Shown one piece after another: positions 1 to 8,424 of a stretch of 48,623 bases of DNA (position 1 is its first letter; each line of letters starts with the position of its first letter). This DNA comes from Streptomyces sp. ISL-87. GTDB taxonomy: Bacteria; Actinomycetota; Actinomycetes; Streptomycetales; Streptomycetaceae. A model generated the notes under the pieces. It made no database searches and was not told the origin of the DNA. It was given only the letters and a program-made list of their open reading frames with translations. The stretch covers positions 1 through 48,623 of the forward strand of contig NZ_JAGGOY010000059.1 in NCBI RefSeq assembly GCF_018614095.1, in the 5' to 3' direction. Both the position numbers and the translations under genes were made by a program.

Positions 1-129
1 TGGAATTGATCATCTAGGGCGAGGACTGCGTACAGCAGGAATTTCAGCAGCGGGTCGAGTGACCCGTCTTCGTCGAACACCACACCCCCGAGATGTGTTG
101 GATGATCAGGTGCCTGCCGGTCAGGCGGC

Positions 130-540
130 GTGCTTGAACCGGTTCGCGCGGGAGCGTGCGGACAGGCCGAGGAGCTCGTGCAGCGCGGCTCCGCTCTCGC
201 CCAGCGCCGTAACTTGTCCCGGTCGACCCAGTGGACGCCCGGCCACCGCCACGACCGGCGTCTGCGCGTCATCGAGCTTCATGACGTGGTCGATCTCGAC
301 AACGCGTCGGCCATCGAAGAAGCAGTGCACGCGTTGCTACCCGGATGTGAGGACAGCGCCGTGTTCGTGGACATCCATGCTTCCCTGGTTACCGCAGCGA
401 TGCTCAGCCAGCTGCTGATGACGCGCCGGCCGACCGGCTCGGCATCGTCCTTCTGGTTCCGGCGCACAGGACCTCCACTGACTTCCCGCCGTGCGGCACA
501 AGGGGCGTGGAGGGGGGCATCCGTCGGTGGAATTCACTAA
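130..540 (+). pseudogene. Possible decayed STAS-domain (anti-sigma antagonist-like) gene
   Basis: The stretch around 260-430 reads as a STAS-like beta-alpha pattern (RVIELHDVVDLD, then VFVDIHASLVTAAMLSQLL). After about 425 the similarity continues only in another frame (ADRLGIVLLVPAHR), which suggests a frameshift. The N-terminal part before about residue 40 does not resemble a STAS domain. No convincing ribosome binding site was seen. This could be a chance high-GC reading frame. Bases 1-129 and 541-722 show no other gene; 541-722 probably holds the promoter of the lasso-peptide operon. Confidence 0.25.
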
Positions 541-722
541 CGCGCGCCCCGCCTGCGCATCCTCAAGCCCCGACGCACGGCGTTGTGATGCTGCGCTGGT
601 CGTACTTAGCTTGTGTGTGGCGCCGATCCCCGCTCGTGTTTTCCTCCGGGAATTCGGACAGGGCCCGCCGCGGTGCAGGCGTCTGTTCTGCACATCGTCC
701 CCGAAGTTGAAGGAGAACGATT

Positions 723-830
723 ATGACGTACGAGCGTCCCACCCTGGCCAAGGCCGGCAGCTTCCGCAAGGTGACCGGCGTCAAGAACAACGGGCCGAAG
801 GACGTCCTCGGCGGCAAGCAGCTTCTCTGA
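723..830 (+). CDS. Lasso peptide precursor (A protein), 35 aa
   Basis: This is the precursor of a ribosomally made lasso peptide. It starts at an ATG preceded by AAGGAGA at 710-716. The leader carries the actinobacterial recognition pattern YxxPxLxxxGxF (Y3, P6, L8, G12, F14) and the conserved Thr18 that normally sits two residues before the cut. Cleavage after Gly19 gives the 16-residue core VKNNGPKDVLGGKQLL. Its Val1 amine and Asp8 side chain could form an 8-residue macrolactam ring, leaving an 8-residue tail with no aromatic plug residue. An alternative cut before Gly19 would make a 9-residue ring through Asp27. The cyclase, leader-binding protein, peptidase and exporter follow on the same strand. 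The precursor identity is well supported by motif and context; the exact core start is inferred. Confidence 0.88.
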   Translation: MTYERPTLAKAGSFRKVTGVKNNGPKDVLGGKQLL

Positions 831-969
831 CGCGGGTCGCCCGCATCCGCTGAGCGGGTGCGGGTGATGCACACCGGGCGGGCCGTCCGCGGCCCGGCTC
901 CACGGGTGGCGGCGTCCAGCCGCCACCCGGTCTTGTGCCCGAGTACCGCCGATCAAAGGCCGAGGCCCC

Positions 970-2841
970 ATGGACCACTCCTTGTCACTTCAGGCAGTGC
1001 AAAGCTGGTTCGTCATCCTGCCCGACACCGAGGCGGCAGCGCCCCTCGCCCGCAAGGCCGTCTCCCACGCGACGCGGAGTCTGCACCATGCCTCAGGAAG
1101 GCCTTGGATCGTGGGCCGTTGGGCGCCGGAGGCTATGGTCGTGGGGGAGCACGAGGGTACCCGGGTCGCAGTGACCGGCGAGCACGCCGTCACTGCGCGG
1201 GACGCCGAACGGGCCGCCGCGGCGGTGACCCGCGCCCGCTCTGTGACGGCACTGGACCACGCCGCCGACTGGGCCGGCAGCTTCCACCTGATCGCCAGCG
1301 GAGGCGGCCAGGCCCTGGTGCGGGGCTGTGCCGTCGGCCTGCGGCGCGTCTTCCACACCAAGACGGCCCCGCCCGGCTCCACAGCGGTGGGTATGGCCTG
1401 CGACAGGGCCGACATCCTCGCCGAACTGGTCGATGCCGAACTCGACGAGCGCCGCATCGCCCTTGAGATGCTTACCCTGGGGGCTCCGTATCCGTGGGCG
1501 GGCGACCCCCTGTGGCGGGGGCTGCACGCGCTGCCGGGCGGCCACCGTCTGACCCTGCTCCCCGACGGACGTGCCCGCATCACACGATGGTGGTCACCGC
1601 CCGACCCCGTCGTCCCCCTCGCCGAGGGCGCCGTGCGGCTGAGGGAGGCACTCGTCGAAGCGGTGCAGGTGCGCACCCGCGGCCGGGACCTGGTGTCGTC
1701 GGACCTGGGCGGCCTGGACTCCACAGCGGTGTACTGCGCCGCGGTGCGCGGTGACGCCAAGGTCGTCGCCTACACCGCCGCCCTCCACGACGAGGCCGGC
1801 GACGACGTGCACTGGGCCGGCCGCACCGTGCGGGCCCTGGACGGCGTGGAACACCATGTCGTACCGGCCGGTGACGTGGCCATGACGTTCGACGGGATCG
1901 ACACACTCGACGACATCCTCGACACCCCCAGCATCCTCACCGTCGACCGCAACCGCCGGATGGGCATCGTGGAGATGGCCGCGGCCCGCGGTTCCGCTCT
2001 GCACCTCACCGGCCTGGGTGGTGACGAACTCCTGGCCGGAACGCCAGCCCGGCTGCACGCGCTGGCGCTCAGCCACCCCTTGGTCGCGCTGCGCTCGGCC
2101 CGGGGGTACGCCGCCAAATATCAGTGGAGTCGGCGGGGGGTGCTGCGCCAGCTTGTGGACCGGCGCTCCTACCGCGCCTGGGTCGAGAGGGTGGCTCGTG
2201 ATCTGACGGAGCCCCCGGTCGCCGCTGACGAGCCGCTGCTCGACTGGGCGGTGCCGCCCCGGATGCCGCCCTGGGCCACGGCGGACGCTGTCGCGGCGGC
2301 CCGTGAGCTTTTGCGTACCGGCCGGTCCGCCGTGGAACCCCGGGGCAGGGGGCACGGTGAACACCGCGAACTGGTCGCGATGGACGGCATCTCGCAGTGG
2401 ACCCGGCACATCGGGCAGATGGCCGCCCCCCTCGGCATCACCGTCTCCGCCCCCTACTACGACGCCCGCGTCATCGAGGCGGCCCTCGCCGTCCGGCCGC
2501 GTGAACGGATCACCCCCTGGCGGTACAAGCCCCTCATCGTGGAGGCGATGCGAGGAATCGTGCCCGAGGCCAGCCGCACCCGCGGCACCAAGGCGAACGC
2601 CACGCTTGAGGAGGAGGTGGGGCTGCGCGAGCACCGATCGGCCCTACTGGCGCTGTGCGAGGACTCCCGCCTTGCCCGGCTCGGCCTGGCCGACGAACGT
2701 GTCCTGCGCGAATGGTGTCGCCGTGCTCTTTCTGCGGAGACCGAAAGCTACCTGCTGCATCCCACGATCGCCTGCGAAGTATGGCTGCGCTCACGGGAGA
2801 TGACACCCCGGCCGGCCGACGGAAAATGCGGAGAGAGGTGA
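970..2841 (+). CDS. Lasso peptide macrolactam synthetase (C protein, asparagine-synthetase-like)
   Basis: 623 residues. The family adenylates the ring Asp/Glu of the lasso core with ATP and joins it to the core N-terminus. Residues 1-200 resemble a degenerate glutamine-amidohydrolase domain without the N-terminal nucleophilic Cys, as usual in lasso cyclases. The rest is the ATP-pyrophosphatase domain, with the loop at 243-252 (SSDLGGLDST) and a later LGGDELLAG motif. The loop normally reads DLSGGxDS; here one residue is missing, so the first Ser of SGGxDS is replaced by Leu. The ATG lies 140 bp after the precursor stop, leaving room for a hairpin that would limit enzyme expression relative to the peptide. 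The next gene starts 4 bp downstream. Function is assigned from family and context; the altered loop leaves activity open. Confidence 0.88.
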   Translation: MDHSLSLQAVQSWFVILPDTEAAAPLARKAVSHATRSLHHASGRPWIVGRWAPEAMVVGEHEGTRVAVTGEHAVTARDAERAAAAVTRARSVTALDHAADWAGSFHLIASGGGQALVRGCAVGLRRVFHTKTAPPGSTAVGMACDRADILAELVDAELDERRIALEMLTLGAPYPWAGDPLWRGLHALPGGHRLTLLPDGRARITRWWSPPDPVVPLAEGAVRLREALVEAVQVRTRGRDLVSSDLGGLDSTAVYCAAVRGDAKVVAYTAALHDEAGDDVHWAGRTVRALDGVEHHVVPAGDVAMTFDGIDTLDDILDTPSILTVDRNRRMGIVEMAAARGSALHLTGLGGDELLAGTPARLHALALSHPLVALRSARGYAAKYQWSRRGVLRQLVDRRSYRAWVERVARDLTEPPVAADEPLLDWAVPPRMPPWATADAVAAARELLRTGRSAVEPRGRGHGEHRELVAMDGISQWTRHIGQMAAPLGITVSAPYYDARVIEAALAVRPRERITPWRYKPLIVEAMRGIVPEASRTRGTKANATLEEEVGLREHRSALLALCEDSRLARLGLADERVLREWCRRALSAETESYLLHPTIACEVWLRSREMTPRPADGKCGER

Positions 2842-2845
2842 ACCG

Positions 2846-3103
2846 GTGCTCACACTGAAACCCGGTGTCCTGCTGACCGAGACCGAGTACGGTCTGGCAC
2901 TCCTCGACCAGGACAGTGCCGAGTACTGGACGCTCAACCCGACGGCCGCCATCGTCCTGCGGAGCCTTCTGGACGGAGGCGGCCCCGAGCGGGCCGTCGA
3001 GATCCTGACCACACGGTACGAGGACGTCGACACGGAGCTGGCTGCCGAAGACGTCAGAAGCATCATCGGCGAGCTGCGCGACACGGGCCTCCTGATCTCC
3101 TAG
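2846..3103 (+). CDS. Lasso peptide leader-recognition protein (B1, PqqD-like RRE)
   Basis: 85 residues with a GTG start four bases after the cyclase stop, so translation is probably coupled. The sequence has the PqqD/RRE pattern: an N-terminal beta stretch, then YGLALLDQDSAEYWTLNPTAA, then a helical C-terminal part ending in ELRDTGLLIS. In class II lasso systems this small winged-helix protein binds the leader (YxxPxL motif) and delivers the precursor to the B2 peptidase. Length and position, between cyclase and peptidase, match the split-B arrangement of actinobacteria. Confidence 0.9.
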   Translation: MLTLKPGVLLTETEYGLALLDQDSAEYWTLNPTAAIVLRSLLDGGGPERAVEILTTRYEDVDTELAAEDVRSIIGELRDTGLLIS

Positions 3104-3259
3104 CCCGTAGGCCTGCGGACCTCCTCACCCGTTGGCCCGGTAACGCACTGTTCCAGAACCAAGGTGCCTTCTCGCCCACCGACCGGCCTGCCTTCGCGGA
3201 GCTGTCCTCGCCCGCTCACTCGACCGTCCAGCCCCGTTCGCCCCGAATGAGAGACACGT

Positions 3260-3676
3260 ATGACGACGCCGGAAGCCATGCCCTACCACCCACGGTCCGT
3301 GCCGCTCGCCCGCCGTCTCGTGGCACGGGCAGCGGTGGCCTGCGCCCATGTGCTGGCGACCCAGCCGCCCCACCGCATCCGGGCTGTCCTGAGCCGACTG
3401 CGCGGCGGCGCCCGGCCCGCCACCTTGGCCGAGGCGGCCTCGGCGAGGGAGACGGTGCTCGCCGTGAGCCTCGCCGCCGGAGGACGCAAAGGGTGCCTGC
3501 CCCGGTCCCTGGCCACCGTGCTGCTGTGCCGCTGGTACGGCCAGTGGCCCACCTGGTGCGTGGGGGTGCGCAGCCGCCCGCCGTTCGCCGCACACGCCTG
3601 GGTGGAAGCCGAAGGCGTCCTCGTCGGCGAAGGCGCACAGGCCGACTACTTCCAGCGCTTCTTCACCGTGGAGTGA
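3260..3676 (+). CDS. Lasso peptide leader peptidase (B2, transglutaminase-like)
   Basis: 138 residues from an ATG 156 bp after the B1 gene. The gap contains no gene I can see. The family is a transglutaminase-fold cysteine protease that removes the lasso leader. The catalytic Cys is Cys79 in GCLPRSLA and the catalytic His is His112 in AHAWVE, with acidic residues following to complete a triad. The N-terminal LARRLVARAAV segment and the WYGQWPTWCVGV strand are typical of the family. It is followed after 30 bp by the exporter. Confidence 0.9.
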   Translation: MTTPEAMPYHPRSVPLARRLVARAAVACAHVLATQPPHRIRAVLSRLRGGARPATLAEAASARETVLAVSLAAGGRKGCLPRSLATVLLCRWYGQWPTWCVGVRSRPPFAAHAWVEAEGVLVGEGAQADYFQRFFTVE

Positions 3677-3706
3677 GCCGATGCTCTGTCACCGTGGAGC
3701 GAGGCG

Positions 3707-5653
3707 ATGACCGAGGCACCCGCCGCCGCGGTCACCGGCAACGAGCCCGCCGTCCCCGAGAAACAACCCGTAGTCGAGAGCACCGCCCCAGCCCACCGGG
3801 GCCACCGGGCGCTGTTGAGGCATCTGCACCCGCAGCGCGCCCGCATCACCGCCGGTCTCGTCGTCGGCCTGGTGGGCAGCGTCATGGGCCTGGCCCAGCC
3901 ACTGGCGGCCAAGCGCGTGATGGACGACATGGGCCACGGACAACCGGCGGCTGGCCCCGTGGTGGTACTCAGCTTGCTGGTGGTCGCAGGGGCCGTCCTC
4001 GCGGGACTGGGCCACTATCTGTTGCAGTGCGCGGCCGAGTCCGTCGTCTGCGCCGCCCGCTGCCGGCTGGCCGACCGGATCCTACGGCTGCGCGTGCCCG
4101 TGGTGGAGGACACCGAACCCGGTGACCTGATCGCCCGGGTGACCTCCGACACGACGCTGCTGCGCCAGAGCGCACCGCACGCGGTGTCCGCCGCGGTCAC
4201 CGGAACCCTGGTCACGGTGGCGACGGTCGTCCTGATGGGACTGCTCGACGCCGTACTGCTGTGCGTCACCCTGGCGGTCGTCGCCTTCGTCGGGGTAATC
4301 GTCGCGCTCGTGGCCCCCCGGATCGGCCGCGCCACCCGCCACACGCAGGAGGCGGTGGGCCGCATCGGGGTGGCCCTGGAGCGGGTCCTGGGTGCTTTCC
4401 GCACCGTCAAGGCCTCCGGAGCCGAACACCGGGAGGCCAAAGCACTACACCGGGCGGCCGAGGACGCCCGCCACACCGGGGTACGCGCCGCCGCCTGGGA
4501 AGCGGTCTCGGCGACGGCGTCGGCGGTCATCGTCCAGGTCAGCTTTCTCGTGGTGCTCGGAGTGGGGGGCGCGCGCGTCACCTCCGGTGCCATCGGCATC
4601 TCCACGCTCGTCGCCTTCCTGCTCTACCTCTTCACCCTCGCCCCGCGCATCGGGCAACTGGTCGAGGGCGTCGGCCAGCTACAGGTCGGATCGGCGGCCG
4701 CGGTCCGCATCGGGCAGGTGGAGCAGCTCGCTGTCGAGCACGTGGAATACACCGAGCACCCCGAGCCGGCCAGGGCATCCGGGCAAATCGCGCGGGCCCA
4801 GCACCACGGGCAGCCGTCGCGTACCCAGCGGTCCGCGACGGGCGGGGCGGCGGCCGGGCACTCCTCCCTCGGCGTGGCGTTCCATCAGGTGTGCTTCGCC
4901 TACCGCTCCGGAGCCCGCCGGGTCCACCACGATGTCTCCTTCACCGTCCCCGCGCTCGGGCTGACCGCGTTCGTCGGCCCGTCCGGAGCGGGCAAGACCA
5001 CGGTCTTCTCACTGATAGAGCGCTTCTACGAGCCCGACTCCGGTCATGTCCTGCTCGGCGGGAAAGACGTGCGGCAGTGGCCGCTGAACCAGCTGCGCGC
5101 CTGCATCGGCTACGTCGAACAGGACGCCCCCGTCCTCGCCGGCACCCTGCGCGACAACCTGACGCTCGGAGGCGAAGCCCCCTCCGCCGAGGAACTCACG
5201 CGCGTGGTGCGACTGACCCGGCTGGACGAGCTGACCGACCACCTGCCCCACGGGCTGGACACCGACGTCGGCCACCGCGGGAGCCGCCTCTCCGGTGGCG
5301 AACGGCAACGCGTGGCAATCGCCCGGGCCCTGCTCCGCCGCCCAATGCTGTTACTGCTGGACGAAGCCACCTCCCAGCTCGACGCGGCCAACGAGGCGGC
5401 GCTGCGCGACACCGTCATTGATACCGCCCGCGACACCACTGTGCTGGTGGTCGCCCACCGGCTGTCCACCGTGACGACAGCGGACCGGATCGTGGTCATG
5501 GAAGCGGGACGGGTACGGACCGTAGGCACCCACACCGAACTCATGACCCGGGACGCGCTCTACAACGAACTGGCGAGGACCCAACTGCTCACTGGGCAAG
5601 CGGTCGAGAAACCTAACGGTTATCGAAGCCGCATGGGGCCGTCCGGGACATGA
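3707..5653 (+). CDS. ABC transporter, fused permease-ATPase (probable lasso peptide exporter, D protein)
   Basis: 648 residues. An N-terminal exporter-type transmembrane domain (about residues 40-330) is fused to an ATPase domain. Walker A is GPSGAGKTT at 424-432, the signature LSGGERQR begins at 528, and Walker B LLLLDEA lies around 548-554. A low-complexity insert of about 45 residues rich in His, Gln and Ala separates the domains. The gene is the last of the lasso operon and probably exports the mature peptide, giving self-protection. Codon 549 (5351-5353) is TTA, the rare Leu codon read by the developmental bldA tRNA in Streptomyces. Full translation is therefore expected to depend on development. 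Bases 5654-5919 show no gene. Confidence 0.87.
   Translation: MTEAPAAAVTGNEPAVPEKQPVVESTAPAHRGHRALLRHLHPQRARITAGLVVGLVGSVMGLAQPLAAKRVMDDMGHGQPAAGPVVVLSLLVVAGAVLAGLGHYLLQCAAESVVCAARCRLADRILRLRVPVVEDTEPGDLIARVTSDTTLLRQSAPHAVSAAVTGTLVTVATVVLMGLLDAVLLCVTLAVVAFVGVIVALVAPRIGRATRHTQEAVGRIGVALERVLGAFRTVKASGAEHREAKALHRAAEDARHTGVRAAAWEAVSATASAVIVQVSFLVVLGVGGARVTSGAIGISTLVAFLLYLFTLAPRIGQLVEGVGQLQVGSAAAVRIGQVEQLAVEHVEYTEHPEPARASGQIARAQHHGQPSRTQRSATGGAAAGHSSLGVAFHQVCFAYRSGARRVHHDVSFTVPALGLTAFVGPSGAGKTTVFSLIERFYEPDSGHVLLGGKDVRQWPLNQLRACIGYVEQDAPVLAGTLRDNLTLGGEAPSAEELTRVVRLTRLDELTDHLPHGLDTDVGHRGSRLSGGERQRVAIARALLRRPMLLLLDEATSQLDAANEAALRDTVIDTARDTTVLVVAHRLSTVTTADRIVVMEAGRVRTVGTHTELMTRDALYNELARTQLLTGQAVEKPNGYRSRMGPSGT
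5351..5353 (+). promoter_or_regulatory. TTA codon in the lasso exporter
   Basis: In-frame TTA for Leu549 within the Walker B strand. In Streptomyces TTA codons are read only by the bldA tRNA, so this is a likely developmental translation checkpoint for the exporter. Confidence 0.8.
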
Positions 5654-5919
5654 CCCTTGGCCGAAAGCCCCGATTGGCCAACGAACCTCACCGTAGCGAC
5701 GGAGAACAGCCGCAGGGCCCGTGCTGGCAGACGGTCTACCGGCGCTTCGCTCAGCCCGGCGTTGCCGCCCGGCCAGCGCATGTTTGGTGGCTTGCGAGCG
5801 AGGGACATTCACCCGGAATATCCGGTGTAGGGGCAGGGCGAGTTGGGGTGGAGAGGGATGGTGCCCACATCGGGGCGCTGGGGCGGCCCTGTCGGGTTGC
5901 TCGTTGATTGAGCAGAGGG

Positions 5920-6130
5920 ATGAGTATGGCCCGCGGCACTGTGAAGTGGTGCAACTCCGAGAAGAGTCTTGGGTTCATCGCCCAGAACGGCGGCGGACCG
6001 GACGTCTTCGCCCCACTACTCCAACATCTCGGGCCACGGATACCGTGAGCTGACGGAGGGAGATGCGGTGACGTTCGACGTCACGCAGGGCCACAAGGGA
6101 CCGCAGGCGGAGAACATCGTCCGCTCCTGA
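5920..6130 (+). pseudogene. Cold-shock protein (CspA family), frameshifted
   Basis: The reading begins MSMARGTVKWCNSEKSLGFI and follows the Csp fold to DVFA. It then needs a one-base shift at the C run 6011-6014 to continue as HYSNISGHGYRELTEGDAVTFD and end at 6130. One extra C therefore breaks the gene. Two RNA-binding positions are also altered: the usual KWFN is KWCN and the RNP1 KGFGFI is KSLGFI. This argues for a decaying paralog rather than only a sequencing error. Csp proteins are about 67 residues; the repaired product would be about 70. Confidence 0.85.
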
Positions 6131-6272
6131 ACTCATCCTCGCGTGGCTTGGCCGGTCGGCTTCGCCCCATGTGGGCCGCGCCGACACGTCCCTGAAGATT
6201 CAGCGGGGGCGAGGTCGGGGTCGATCCGGAAGTTCGGCGGGCTGGACCAGCGGCGGGTGAACTCCTCGGGAG

Positions 6273-7178
6273 TCACGGCTTGTCCTCCGCTCGGCAGAGC
6301 GCGGCGCAGTCCGGGCTGATGCGGGACGTCGGGGGCTGCGTGAGGGCGTGGTGGATGTCCGCCCGGGTGGCGTGGATGGTGGTGTCGTTGGCGCTGAAGG
6401 GGCAGCGGCGGATTCCGCCGGTGTGGGAGACGTAGAGGCTTGAAGGGCGGCAGGTGTTCCGGCGCTCGGTGTACAGGTGCATCGCCCGCAGGTCGAGCAG
6501 GTGGTTCTTGAAGGCCGGGGTGAGGGCGAAGTACCTGCCGAGGGCGTCGGTGTCGTGGCGGTGCTGTTCGAGGTAGTCGTTCATGCCGAGACCGATCCGG
6601 TCCCGCGCCTTGTCGGTGAGGGTGACCGGGCTGAGCTGGATCCGGACTCCGGTGGCGGCAACGAGTTCGTACAGGGCTGCGGCCTCGTCGTCGTCGACCC
6701 GCCAGTAGGTGAGGTGGAAGATCTTCTCGGGGGTGGCGCTGCCGCGCAGGGTGGTGATCGCGGAGGCGGCGGTGCGGGTGGTGCGGCCGAGGGCCATGGC
6801 GCCGCGCGAGTCGGCGGAGACGGTGATGTTGGCGAGCCAGCGGTCCACCTGGTCCAGGGCGGCTCTCTCGTCGTGGGTGCGGGCGGAGGTGACTACGGAG
6901 GGGGTGATGCCGAACTGGTAGGCCACGCATACGAGTTGCCGCAGGTGGGGGTGGTGCGCGGGTTCTCCACCGGTGAGGCAGACGCCTTGGACGCCGAGTT
7001 CGCCGAGCCGGGACACGGCGCGGGTGTAGGTGTCGAGGGTGAGGAATCCGCGGGCGCGGTCGGCGCGGAAGCAGAAGCCGCAGGCGGTTTCGCAGTGGCC
7101 GGCGGTGCTGACGAGCGCGGTGTCGTACGGGTTCTTGGCAGGATTGGCAGGGCGGTGGGTGAGGGTGGCCACGCTCAT
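6273..7178 (-). CDS. Radical SAM protein, C-terminal partner of a two-enzyme operon
   Basis: 301 residues from the ATG at 7178, which overlaps the upstream stop as ATGA, so the pair is translationally coupled. The radical SAM cluster motif is CxxxCxxC (Cys29, Cys33, Cys36), followed by the SAM-binding GGEP at 70-73. Four C-terminal cysteines (243, 259, 291, 295) are spaced like a SPASM/twitch-type auxiliary iron-sulfur site. The sequence resembles peptide-modifying or MoaA-like enzymes more than any primary-metabolism radical SAM enzyme I recognise. The substrate is unknown. Bases 6131-6272 show no gene. Confidence 0.8.
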   Translation of the reverse strand: MSVATLTHRPANPAKNPYDTALVSTAGHCETACGFCFRADRARGFLTLDTYTRAVSRLGELGVQGVCLTGGEPAHHPHLRQLVCVAYQFGITPSVVTSARTHDERAALDQVDRWLANITVSADSRGAMALGRTTRTAASAITTLRGSATPEKIFHLTYWRVDDDEAAALYELVAATGVRIQLSPVTLTDKARDRIGLGMNDYLEQHRHDTDALGRYFALTPAFKNHLLDLRAMHLYTERRNTCRPSSLYVSHTGGIRRCPFSANDTTIHATRADIHHALTQPPTSRISPDCAALCRAEDKP

Positions 7179-8422
7179 TGGACCCCCGTGTTGTCCCAGA
7201 CGGCTATCTCCACCGTGCCGGTGTAGAAGTCGCACATGTGGGGGTCGGGGGTGTTGCCGCCGATGAGGAGTTGTTCGTTGCGGGAGGGGCCGCCGCAGAT
7301 CGCGAGGGCTGGGCAGGTGCCGCAGGCGGGGATGGGCGCGACGGTTTTCGCGGCGCCGGCGAGGAGAGAAGGATCGGCGCGAAGCTGGTCGAGGGTGTAG
7401 AGGAACGCGTCCGAGTCGAAGTTGATGTCACACACGCTGACCCGGTTGCCGGTGAGGAGGGCGGCGTTGATGCTCTGGTCGCCTTGCATGTGGTCGTAGA
7501 GCATGGGGCGCCGGGTGTCGAGGGCCTGGAACGCGCGGTCGAGGACCGAGAACAGCATCCCGCCCCGGCCGAGGGCGACCATGCGGGCCTCGTACAGCTC
7601 CCGGGCGAGCTCGCTGCCGTCCACCTTCCACTTCCCCGCCGAGGGGATGGGGGTGTTGGCGTAGATGAACTTGAGCCCGAGCTCGTCGATGATCCAGGCG
7701 ACGGTCTCGCCAAGGCGGCCGATGTTCGCGCTGGTGGGGGTGAGGTTGCAGCCGACGTGCAGACCCTCGTGTTCGAGGAGTCGCTGGATGTTGCTGCGGA
7801 TCCGGTCGTCGGCGGGCTGTCCGCCGAGCAGTTTCCGGTTGGCGGAGTTGATGGCTGGGGGTCCGTCGATGGAGATCCCGATGCCGTAGTCGTGGGCGAG
7901 GAAGTGCCTCAGCATGTCGTCGGTGAGGCGGGCCCCGTTGGTGACGACCGTACGGCGGATGCGCTGCACTCCGTGCTGGCGGGCGAGGGTGTCGGCGAGG
8001 GCGTCACCGAACTGCATGAGGTCGAAGCGGATGGTGGGCTCTCCGCCGAACCACTGGATGGAGACCTCTTCGTGTCCCGCGTTGGAGAGGTAGGTGAGCC
8101 CGGCGGTGAGCTCTTCCTCGGTCATGTCGGCCTTGCCGGTGTTGGTCTGCACGAAGCAGTAGTCGCACGCTATGTTGCACCGGTCGGTCAGCACGATCCG
8201 CAGGCCGCTCACCCTGCGCGGGGCCGGGTCGATTCGGAGCGTGTGCAGACGATGGAGGAGAGCTTCGCGGAGATCGGGGGCCGTACCGCCGGGGGTGAAG
8301 CAGAGAGCGGCGAGAGCGGCGTGGGTGGGTGTCGGGGTTCCGGCGAGGAGATCGGTGCTTTCCTCGGCGTCGAGGTACGCGCAAGCCAGTGTGACCGGGC
8401 CCTCGGTCTCCAGGCCTCGCAT
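7175..8422 (-). CDS. Radical SAM/SPASM protein (putative RiPP maturase-like)
   Basis: 415 residues. An N-terminal extension of about 70 residues precedes the radical SAM core with Cys82, Cys86 and Cys89 (RCNIACDYCF) and the SAM-binding FGGEPT at 125-130. The C-terminal SPASM region has Cys331, Cys367, Cys370, Cys376 and Cys397, including CGTCPALAICGG. This resembles anaerobic sulfatase-maturase or peptide-maturase enzymes that modify peptide side chains. It is the first gene of the pair. No sulfatase or clear precursor peptide lies beside it. The nearest RiPP precursor is the lasso peptide 7 kb away on the other strand, so a link is only speculative. Confidence 0.82.
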   Translation of the reverse strand: MRGLETEGPVTLACAYLDAEESTDLLAGTPTPTHAALAALCFTPGGTAPDLREALLHRLHTLRIDPAPRRVSGLRIVLTDRCNIACDYCFVQTNTGKADMTEEELTAGLTYLSNAGHEEVSIQWFGGEPTIRFDLMQFGDALADTLARQHGVQRIRRTVVTNGARLTDDMLRHFLAHDYGIGISIDGPPAINSANRKLLGGQPADDRIRSNIQRLLEHEGLHVGCNLTPTSANIGRLGETVAWIIDELGLKFIYANTPIPSAGKWKVDGSELARELYEARMVALGRGGMLFSVLDRAFQALDTRRPMLYDHMQGDQSINAALLTGNRVSVCDINFDSDAFLYTLDQLRADPSLLAGAAKTVAPIPACGTCPALAICGGPSRNEQLLIGGNTPDPHMCDFYTGTVEIAVWDNTGVQ

Positions 8423-8424
8423 GA

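Noticed and set aside
723..830. Core beginning at Gly19 with a 9-residue ring
   Set aside because: The conserved leader Thr is normally at position -2, which points to cleavage after Gly19; kept only as an alternative.
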